Assembly: GCA_004557285.1 (NCBI GenBank)
Contig: SFEK01000108.1
Coordinates: 1 to 7,255, forward strand
Direction: 5' to 3'
DNA from: Bacteroidales bacterium
GTDB taxonomy: Bacteria > Bacteroidota > Bacteroidia > Bacteroidales > Bacteroidaceae
DNA: 7,255 nucleotides
This document shows, in pieces, positions 1-4,195 of the stretch (within the stretch, counting starts at the first letter, position 1; the number at the start of each line of letters is the position of its first letter). Below the pieces are notes generated by a model that was not told the origin of the DNA, searched no databases, and saw only the letters and a list, made by a program, of their open reading frames with translations. The position numbers and the translations under genes are program-made.

Positions 1-76
1 TATAATATATTATATATATATAAATATAATATAATAACAAATAGAAAGCAGAAAAGAGTGAAGTGGAGAGTGTGGT

Positions 77-178
77 ATGACAACTGTAATAACTGTAATT
101 GAAATGCTTTGTTTGTAAATCGTTGACATTCAAGTGTTTACATTTATTTCATTACATTTCAGTTGTTACAGTTGTCAT
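77..178. repeat. Imperfect long inverted repeat in AT-rich intergenic DNA
   Basis: The left arm (77-106) contains ATGACAACTGTAATAACTG and then GAAATG. The right arm (155-178) is CATTTC followed by AGTTGTTACAGTTGTCAT. The arms are complementary apart from one T/C difference and a 5-nt insertion (TAATT, 96-100) in the left arm, and they enclose about 48 nt. The left arm also holds a direct repeat of AACTGTAAT. It could be a protein-binding site, a cruciform or the remnant of a small element; the sequence does not decide. I see no gene in 1-300, whose first 40 bases are almost pure alternating A and T. Confidence 0.6.
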
Positions 179-301
179 TCATCTATCAGGCAAAAGCAAT
201 TTCATCTACAGGTAATATATTTTGTAAAACATTGTAACACAATGATATATGATGTTTTTACGATAAACTTACAAAATGTAAGTTGCTGATTTGCATGAAC
301 C

Positions 302-328
302 AAAAAAAGCAGGTTTTCTGCCTTTTTT
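302..328 (-). terminator. Intrinsic terminator downstream of the WYL regulator
   Basis: On the minus strand GCAG, loop AAAAC, CTGC is followed by seven T (308 down to 302). The plus strand also has a T-run (323-328) after the hairpin, so it may work in both directions. It lies about 120 nt past the regulator's stop codon with no convincing gene between. The stem is only 4 bp, which keeps confidence moderate. Confidence 0.55.
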
Positions 329-397
329 CCACATCGGGCAATCGTGCAGAAATCCTGTTTCCCCGTCGGTACAGCCGAAGGGTTTGACGGCGAGTCT

Positions 398-441
398 TTT
401 CCTTCGGGTTTCCTTCGGGTTTTCTTCGGGTTTTCTTCGGG
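398..441. repeat. Four tandem copies of an 11-bp repeat
   Basis: TTTCCTTCGGG occurs at 398-408 and 409-419, and TTTTCTTCGGG at 420-430 and 431-441. The four head-to-tail copies fall into two sub-types (CC or TC before TTCGGG). The array starts 8 nt beyond the stop codon of the WYL gene, in its 3' untranslated region. An 11-bp unit shifts frame, so a conserved protein repeat is unlikely; a slippage-prone microsatellite is the simplest reading. Confidence 0.85.
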
Positions 442-448
442 ATGGCAC

Positions 449-1474
449 TCATTCCCAATCCTTGTCGTAGAGCTCTGCCGTTTCCTTCATTTTATCCCTC
501 ATGTAGCAAACGGCCTGACGAGGGTATATCACCTTTATTCCGGGACCATAGCTCATGAATACGGAATACATCTCAAAGTTTATCACCACTTCAATCTGGA
601 AAATGCAGCTGCCGTCATCCTTGTTTTGCTTGAGCAACACCTGCGACCGGTGTACAGGTTTGGTCATGATGTATTTACTCTGCTCGCCTGACGCCCAAAA
701 CTTGATGCGCCTCGGGGTGTTGTTGATGTTCTTGCTCACGCCAATCACATCGTCGAAGAAATGCTCGGCATCGAAGTCGGGATTCTCGCGGAAAGGCACA
801 TCCACAGGTTCCACACTAACGATGCGGTCGAGAGCCAGGTTATAGAGCAGCAGGTTGGAGGCTTTGCTGCCGAAGAGGAACCAACGGTTGCGAAACTCTT
901 TGAGCAGGTAGGGGCAAAGGATGAACTCTGAGGGCTTGGAGGCTGAAAACGACTGATACATGATGCGCAACGTCTGCTTGTGCGCGATGTGGTTGTAGAG
1001 CGGATTCAGCAGTTTCAGTCCTTTGAGATTGGACACGTTGTCAAAATGAATGATGGGCCGACGGTTGTTGCGGGTGATGGACAGTTTGTCCTGCAGACGG
1101 CTCACCACATCACTCATTTCGGCAAACTGGTCGAAGTCCTGCAACTGGCGGAGCATGTCAACGGCCTCCTGCATCACCTCATAGTCGTTTTGCGACAGCG
1201 GCATGTCCATGATGCTGTAGTCTTTGTCGGTATAGCGGTAATACTTGTGGTCGTACACCTCAATGGGGGCGTTGTAACCCAGTTTGTCGGAACGCATCAT
1301 CTGGATGTCGCCCTGCACGGTGCGCACGGAAACCCCTTTGCGGATGCCTTCCATGTCGTAGAGCGCGTTGCTGCACGCATCAACCAGGTCGTCGAGTGTC
1401 CAGCGGCGGTAATGGTTGCGAAGACAGTTGTCGATGGTTTTGTATCGGATAAGAGCGTTTTTGTTTGCCGGCAT
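449..1474 (-). CDS. HTH/WYL-domain transcriptional regulator
   Basis: This 341-residue protein has the usual layout of a WYL regulator. A winged helix-turn-helix lies at about 5-80, with a likely recognition helix around SVRTVQGDIQMMR (49-61). A helical linker spans about 93-135. The WYL domain covers about 155-225 and contains CPYLLKEFRNRWFLFG (187-202), where WFL replaces the name-giving WYL. A WCX-like C-terminal extension spans about 255-335. Family members are cytoplasmic DNA-binding proteins; several WYL domains are known or proposed to bind nucleic-acid ligands. The start MPANKNALIRYKTID matches Bacteroidales relatives, and no Shine-Dalgarno is expected. It is divergent from the Y RNA/rsr unit across a 216-bp region with two matched palindromes, so control of itself and the array is the natural inference. 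This is the same setting that RtcR occupies beside rsr in Salmonella, though RtcR is a different family. Whether it represses or activates cannot be told. Confidence 0.88.
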   Translation of the reverse strand: MPANKNALIRYKTIDNCLRNHYRRWTLDDLVDACSNALYDMEGIRKGVSVRTVQGDIQMMRSDKLGYNAPIEVYDHKYYRYTDKDYSIMDMPLSQNDYEVMQEAVDMLRQLQDFDQFAEMSDVVSRLQDKLSITRNNRRPIIHFDNVSNLKGLKLLNPLYNHIAHKQTLRIMYQSFSASKPSEFILCPYLLKEFRNRWFLFGSKASNLLLYNLALDRIVSVEPVDVPFRENPDFDAEHFFDDVIGVSKNINNTPRRIKFWASGEQSKYIMTKPVHRSQVLLKQNKDDGSCIFQIEVVINFEMYSVFMSYGPGIKVIYPRQAVCYMRDKMKETAELYDKDWE

Positions 1475-1522
1475 GATGGTATATGTTTAAAAGGTTTTGT
1501 CTTGCTTTGGGTATTTGTGTCG

Positions 1523-1530
1523 CAAAAATA
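1523..1530 (-). promoter_or_regulatory. TAnnTTTG -7 box for the WYL regulator
   Basis: The minus strand reads TATTTTTG, a full match to the Bacteroidetes -7 element TAnnTTTG. Transcription would start near 1516, giving a leader of about 40 nt. I find no good TTTG -33 element at normal spacing; the palindrome at 1540-1560 sits there instead. Confidence 0.55.
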
Positions 1531-1539
1531 CACAACAAT

Positions 1540-1560
1540 CTGCGCAATCTATTTGCGCAG
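1540..1560. promoter_or_regulatory. Palindromic operator candidate, WYL-gene side
   Basis: CTGCGCAA, spacer TCTAT, TTGCGCAG forms a perfect palindrome with 8-bp arms. Its centre (1550) is 20 bp upstream of the WYL gene's -7 box, at the -33 position. It shares the form TRCGCAR-N5-YTGCGYA with the palindrome at 1611-1629. Binding by the neighbouring WYL protein is inferred. Confidence 0.7.
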
Positions 1561-1610
1561 GTGAAGAAAAATGCACTTTTTTCATCATTTTCGGTCATTT
1601 TTTTCTCTTT

Positions 1611-1629
1611 TACGCAGAAAGACTGCGTA
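1611..1629. promoter_or_regulatory. Palindromic operator candidate, Y RNA-array side
   Basis: TACGCAG, spacer AAAGA, CTGCGTA forms a perfect palindrome with 7-bp arms. Its centre (1620) is 19 bp upstream of the right-facing -7 box at 1639-1646. Arm sequence and spacer length match the palindrome at 1540-1560. The lack of a TTTG -33 element beneath it would suit either an activator-dependent promoter or a repressor blocking polymerase. Confidence 0.68.
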
Positions 1630-1638
1630 CCTCATGTC

Positions 1639-1646
1639 TAACTTTG
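1639..1646 (+). promoter_or_regulatory. TAnnTTTG -7 box for the Y RNA array and rsr
   Basis: TAACTTTG matches the Bacteroidetes -7 consensus TAnnTTTG. Start would be near 1652, about 40 nt before the first Y RNA helix. It is the only full consensus match I found on this strand between the divergent gene and rsr, so it may drive the whole array. Confidence 0.5.
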
Positions 1647-1690
1647 CATCAGAAAATTGAAAACAAGCGTTCTTTGGAATAAAAATAATC

Positions 1691-1780
1691 AAGGTAAGTG
1701 CCGTAATAGCGTGTTACTTCGTCGTAAGAGTTGCGTAACTATTATTTGTAGCGTACATACTATGATTGTTGCCTTACCTT
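1691..1780 (+). ncRNA. Y RNA 1 (Ro60-binding RNA, short form)
   Basis: This is the first of six Y RNAs. The outer helix is AAGGTAAG (1691-1698) with CTTACCTT (1773-1780), 8 perfect pairs. The 5' signature TGCCGTA (1699-1705) faces GATTGTTGC (1764-1772). The inner helix is ATAGCGTGT (1706-1714) with ACATACTAT (1755-1763), nine positions with one C-A mismatch and one G-U. CTTCG follows at 1717-1721, 11 nt after the signature. The 3' ends of the signatures can also pair (G1700-C1772, C1701-G1771), leaving a single bulged T1699, which resembles the bulged helix bound by Ro60 in Y RNAs. The remaining loop (about 1722-1754) has no tRNA-like features. Five nucleotides separate it from Y2. The exact ends are inferred from pairing. 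Confidence 0.82.
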
Positions 1781-1785
1781 CAATC

Positions 1786-1878
1786 AACAGGATGCCGTGG
1801 GAGACTGTTACTTCGCGCCTCTAATCCGAAGCAATATTTGGCGAAGCTTCGGTCAGTTGTCCGATTGTTGCTCCTGTT
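1786..1878 (+). ncRNA. Y RNA 2 (Ro60-binding RNA, short form)
   Basis: The outer helix is AACAGGA (1786-1792) with TCCTGTT (1872-1878), 7 perfect pairs. The signature TGCCGTG (1793-1799) faces GATTGTTGC (1863-1871). The inner helix GGAGACTG (1800-1807) pairs with CAGTTGTCC (1854-1862), with one bulged G. CTTCG is at 1811-1815, again after exactly 11 nt. The distal loop can form CCGAAGC (1826-1832) with GCTTCGG (1846-1852). A competing option pairs CTTCGC (1811-1816) with GCGAAG (1841-1846), which would hide the conserved CTTCG. A T-run (1877-1881) follows the outer helix, so some transcripts could end here. A 5-nt gap leads to the tRNA gene. Confidence 0.83.
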
Positions 1879-1883
1879 TTTAG

Positions 1884-1955
1884 CACGGGGTGGTGAAGTG
1901 GTATCATTCTGGGCTCATAACCCAGAGTTCGCAGGTTCGAATCCTGCCCCCGTAA
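1884..1955 (+). tRNA. tRNA with CAT anticodon and initiator-type features
   Basis: The 72-nt sequence folds as a full cloverleaf. The acceptor strands are CACGGGG (1884-1890) and CCCCGTA (1948-1954). The D arm is GTGA/TCAT with loop AGTGGTA. The anticodon stem is CTGGG/CCCAG with loop CTCATAA (anticodon CAT, 1916-1918). The variable loop is AGTTC, and the T arm is GCAGG/CCTGC with loop TTCGAAT. Two hallmarks of bacterial initiator tRNA are present: the unpaired C1 x A72 and the three G-C pairs at the base of the anticodon stem. A third is not: position 11-24 is U-A instead of purine-pyrimidine. CCA is not encoded (A73 is followed by CTC). The gene is spaced 5 nt from Y2 and 5 nt from Y3. It could be a working initiator tRNA, a processing signal in the precursor, or a mimic. 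Confidence 0.85.
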
Positions 1956-1960
1956 CTCAA

Positions 1961-2068
1961 GCAAGTGCCGTAGGAGAGATATGCTTCGTTCCATAACGAG
2001 CTGGCCGGATGCTGTGCTCGTGCCCCTTCTGTGGGTGTCGGTTAAGGTCTTTCCGATGATTGCCTTGC
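1961..2068 (+). ncRNA. Y RNA 3 (Ro60-binding RNA)
   Basis: The outer helix is GCAAG (1961-1965) with CTTGC (2064-2068). The signature TGCCGTA (1966-1972) faces GATGATTGC (2055-2063), a two-base variant of the usual 3' signature. The inner helix GGAGAGAT (1973-1980) pairs with GTCTTTCC (2047-2054), eight pairs including two G-U. CTTCG lies at 1984-1988 with the fixed 11-nt spacing. The distal part holds a 6-bp hairpin, ACGAGC (1996-2001) with GCTCGT, and no T-loop or D-loop motif, so no tRNA-like module is seen. The outer helix is the shortest of the six. It starts 5 nt after the tRNA and ends 9 nt before Y4. Confidence 0.8.
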
Positions 2069-2077
2069 AAGACTACA

Positions 2078-2209
2078 GCCCAGTTGACGTAGTGGGGTGT
2101 TACTTCGTCTCATAAACCGGAAACGATGCGGAACAACATCATGATCAATAATGATGCCGTGATCACCGTTGCATCATGCAAAAGTCACCTTGCGATTGTT
2201 TCACTGGGT
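2078..2209 (+). ncRNA. Y RNA 4 (Ro60-binding RNA, extended distal domain)
   Basis: The outer helix is CCCAGT (2079-2084) with ACTGGG (2203-2208), extendable by a G-U pair. The signature reads TGACGTA (2085-2091) and its partner GATTGTTTC (2194-2202). The C-to-A change at position 3 and the G-to-T change at partner position 8 turn a C-G pair into A-T, a compensatory change relative to the other copies. The inner helix GTGGGGTG (2092-2099) pairs with CACCTTGC (2186-2193), with three G-U pairs. CTTCG is at 2103-2107. The distal domain can form CATCAT (2137-2142) with ATGATG (2151-2156), and GATGC (2125-2129) with GCATC (2171-2175). No tRNA-like motifs are seen. Thirteen nucleotides at its 3' side (CCTTGCGATTGTT) recur in Y6. 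Confidence 0.8.
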
Positions 2210-2216
2210 AGCACAT

Positions 2217-2384
2217 GGCCGGTTGCCGTAATAACGAATTCCTTCGATTAGTAATCCGGGTGTCGTTGGTTCGAGTCCAACCAATCTGCTAAAGCGCAGA
2301 TTGTAGCTCAGTCTTCCAGAAGGAAGCATCCGTCAAGGATGGGCCAGAGCACTGTAATAGGTCGTTATGCCTGTAGCACCGGCT
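2217..2384 (+). ncRNA. yrlA: Y RNA 5, YrlA-like with a permuted tRNA module
   Basis: The outer helix is GCCGGT (2218-2223) with ACCGGC (2378-2383). The signature TGCCGTA (2224-2230) faces GCCTGTAGC (2369-2377), the most divergent 3' signature of the six. The inner helix ATAACGA (2231-2237) pairs perfectly with TCGTTAT (2362-2368). CTTCG is at 2242-2246. A weaker helix (CC/GG, ATTA 2247-2250 with TAAT 2355-2358, then CGG/CTG) joins this stem to the tRNA-like module at about 2264-2351. YrlA RNAs of other bacteria have this plan: a Ro60-binding stem on one side and a tRNA-mimicking module on the other, the stem taking the place of the anticodon arm. At about 168 nt it is the longest of the set. 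The symbol is by structural analogy. It ends 12 nt before the first possible rsr start codon outside it. Confidence 0.85.
2264..2351 (+). other. Permuted tRNA-like module of Y RNA 5 with split D loop
   Basis: In order the parts are C48 (2264); T stem GTTGG/CCAAC around loop TTCGAGT (2265-2281); an acceptor-like hairpin CAATCTGC (2282-2289) with GCAGATTG (2296-2303) capped by TAAAGC; TA for positions 8-9; D stem GCTC (2306-2309) with GAGC (2347-2350); and A26. The tRNA core residues U8, A14, G15, G18, G19, A21, C48, U55 and C56 can all be assigned. The D loop is interrupted at 2313-2341 by two abutting 5-bp hairpins, CTTCC-AGAA-GGAAG and CATCC-GTCAA-GGATG. Removing them leaves a normal D arm, TAGCTCAGTGGCCAGAGCA. 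The closed acceptor end rules out aminoacylation. Confidence 0.8.
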
Positions 2385-2413
2385 TTAAGTTTAACATGAT
2401 AACAACAAAGATT

Positions 2414-3937
2414 ATGTCAAAGTTCAACACTATCGTCAAGAACGTGCTGCAAACGCACAACCACGAGGGAGCAGAAGCATTTGCACTCTCTCCAGAGATG
2501 GAACTGTATTCTGCCGTCGTTACATCTTCACTCACAAGCAAATTCTATGAGACGGCCGAGCAACAGATAGACCGTATGTCTGCGCTAATCGGCAAGTGCG
2601 ACCACATGTTTGTTGCACAGCTGGCGGTGTATGCACGTACAGAGATGAATCTGCGAAGCGTGCCATTGTTTCTCATCGTGGAACTGGCCAGGATCCACAG
2701 CGGCGACAGCCTCGTTGGCCGAACAATCGACAAGGTTGTGCTTCGTGCCGACGAAATCATGGAACTGCTTGTTTGCTACCAATGGAGAAACAAGCAGGAA
2801 GGTATCAAAAAACTCGCCAAACTCTCTCATCAGGTGCAGGTGGGGCTTCAGCACGCCTTCAACCGCTTTGATGAATATCAGTTTGCAAAATACAATCGAG
2901 ACAATCTCGAAGTGAAACTTCGTGATGCCCTCTTCCTTGTTCATCCAAAGGCCAAGGACGATGCACAGCAGGCGATTTTTGACAAGATAGCAAGCAATAC
3001 GCTCGAAACGCCCTACACCTGGGAAACAGAACTTTCGGCCATCGGCCAGCAGGGGCTTGAAACACCAGAGGCAAGGCAAGAAGCCTTCAAGGCAAAGTGG
3101 GAAGAGCTCATCGGTAGTGGAAAACTGGGCTATATGGCGCTGTTGCGCAACCTTCGCAACATGCTCGATGCCCATGTGGATGCAGATTATGTGAAGGCTG
3201 TGTCGGAACGTTTGGGCAATCCTCGCGAGGTGGTACGCTCAAGGCAATTCCCCTTCCGCTACCTTTCTGCCTATCGTGAACTTCGTGGCAACAATAATGG
3301 CCATGTTTCTCTCGTCATGGACGCCCTGGAAGACGCTGTCCTTGCCTCTGCGCAGAACATCACGGGATTCGACGTGCACACGCGCGTGTTGCTCGCTTGC
3401 GACGTTTCCGGTTCGATGTATTCGCCTGTGAGTCCAAGAAGCACCGTGAAAAACTATGACATCGGACTCATGCTTGCCATGTTGCTGCAAAACCGTTGCG
3501 AAAATGTCATCACAGGCATCTTCGGCGATATTTGGAAAGTGGTGAACTTGCCATCGAAGGGTGTTCTAAGCAACATCGAACAGCTGTATCGTCGTGAAGG
3601 CGAAGTAGGGTATTCTACAAATGGTTACAAGGTTGTTGAATACCTGCGCACCAACAATATCAAGATGGACAAGGTGATGATGTTCACCGACTGCCAGATG
3701 TGGAACAGCCGGGAGGGGGGACAGACGATGCAGTCGGAATGGCTGAAGTACAAGGAAATTGCACCCCAGGCCAAGCTCTACCTTTTCGACCTGCAAGGCT
3801 ATGGCATGTCGCCTTTGAAATTGTTGGACAATGATGTGGCTCTTGTTGCGGGATGGAGCGACAAGGTGTTCGATATGCTTCAAGCCATTGACGAGGGTAA
3901 AAGCGTGGTGGAGCACATCCGCAACATTGAACTGTAG
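2414..3937 (+). CDS. rsr: Ro60 orthologue Rsr (TROVE + vWA domains)
   Basis: This protein is 507 residues from the chosen start. Residues 1 to about 300 form the TROVE domain, a ring of helical repeats that in Ro60 binds Y RNA on its outer face and threads 3' ends of misfolded RNAs through its hole. Residues about 322-500 form a von Willebrand A domain with a metal site: DVSGS (330-334), T402 within YSTNG and D426 within MMFTDCQ. In other bacteria Rsr works with PNPase and other RNases in rRNA maturation and stress-related RNA decay. An upstream in-frame ATG at 2339 lies inside Y RNA 5 and is not credible. ATG at 2396 or 2414 are possible; MSKFNTIVKN from 2414 looks like a family start, and the preceding DNA is A-rich without a Shine-Dalgarno. 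Y RNAs flank it on both sides and probably share its transcript. Confidence 0.93.
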   Translation: MSKFNTIVKNVLQTHNHEGAEAFALSPEMELYSAVVTSSLTSKFYETAEQQIDRMSALIGKCDHMFVAQLAVYARTEMNLRSVPLFLIVELARIHSGDSLVGRTIDKVVLRADEIMELLVCYQWRNKQEGIKKLAKLSHQVQVGLQHAFNRFDEYQFAKYNRDNLEVKLRDALFLVHPKAKDDAQQAIFDKIASNTLETPYTWETELSAIGQQGLETPEARQEAFKAKWEELIGSGKLGYMALLRNLRNMLDAHVDADYVKAVSERLGNPREVVRSRQFPFRYLSAYRELRGNNNGHVSLVMDALEDAVLASAQNITGFDVHTRVLLACDVSGSMYSPVSPRSTVKNYDIGLMLAMLLQNRCENVITGIFGDIWKVVNLPSKGVLSNIEQLYRREGEVGYSTNGYKVVEYLRTNNIKMDKVMMFTDCQMWNSREGGQTMQSEWLKYKEIAPQAKLYLFDLQGYGMSPLKLLDNDVALVAGWSDKVFDMLQAIDEGKSVVEHIRNIEL

Positions 3938-3943
3938 AAAACC

Positions 3944-4056
3944 AGGATTGCTGCCGTAGCAAGGAGATACTTCGAAATATATATATGATTTTTCAATGAT
4001 GCATCGGGAGTGGATGCATCGGCAATTCTCCTTGCGATTGTTGCGCAATCTTTTTT
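3944..4056 (+). ncRNA. Y RNA 6, in the 3' region of rsr
   Basis: It starts 6-8 nt after the rsr stop codon. The outer helix is GATTGC (3946-3951) with GCAATC (4045-4050), extendable by two pairs into the T-run. The signature TGCCGTA (3952-3958) faces GATTGTTGC (4036-4044). The inner helix GCAAGGAGA (3959-3967) pairs perfectly with TCTCCTTGC (4027-4035), the best helix of the set. CTTCG lies at 3970-3974 with the same 11-nt spacing. The distal part has an A/T-rich strand and a hairpin of two self-complementary copies of GATGCATC (3998-4005 and 4013-4020) around GGGAGTG. Six T (4051-4056) directly follow the outer helix, so the RNA seems to carry its own intrinsic terminator and may end the whole unit. 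Confidence 0.85.
4045..4056 (+). terminator. T-run ending Y RNA 6 and the rsr unit
   Basis: The 3' strand of the Y6 outer helix, GCAATC, runs straight into TTTTTT. Helix plus U-tract is the form of an intrinsic terminator, although the internal loop makes the stem less than ideal. Confidence 0.5.
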
Positions 4057-4139
4057 GGAGGTGTTCTGTTCTGAAAGGAGACGAGAGCCGCGAAGGTCAG
4101 ACTTGCGGTGGTCATCGACGGAACACACCCTGAATGACC

Positions 4140-4174
4140 AAAGGATGGCAGGATTCAAAACCCTGCCATCCTTT
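4140..4174. terminator. Hairpin between convergent rsr/Y6 and ppk1-ppx units
   Basis: AAAGGATGGCAGG (4140-4152) and CCTGCCATCCTTT (4162-4174) pair perfectly over 13 bp around a 9-nt loop. On each strand the stem starts with AAA and ends with TTT, as in bidirectional terminators, but there is no longer T-run. It is 22 bp from the ppx stop codon and lies between convergent units. The stretch 4057-4139 holds no gene; it has short complementary pairs (GTGTTC 4061-4066 with GAACAC 4121-4126; TGGTCAT 4109-4115 with ATGACCA 4134-4140). Confidence 0.75.
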
Positions 4175-4195
4175 GATGTGTTTGCAACGTGCCGG

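Noticed and set aside
258..458. 66-codon minus-strand reading frame overlapping the end of the WYL gene
   Set aside because: It is largely built from the 11-bp tandem repeat and low-complexity basic residues, runs through the terminator hairpin and shows no recognisable domain.
1766..1996. 76-codon plus-strand reading frame
   Set aside because: It spans Y2, the tRNA and Y3; the RNA structures explain the sequence fully.
1691..2384. CRISPR or retron-like reading of the repeated segments
   Set aside because: The repeats are short signatures inside helices of varying sequence and length (90-168 nt), not identical repeats with spacers, and no Cas or reverse transcriptase gene is present.
1541..4050. 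TGCGCAATCT shared by the operator at 1541 and the 3' end of Y6 at 4043
   Set aside because: In Y6 these bases belong to the 3' signature and the outer helix; the 10-base match is plausibly coincidental.
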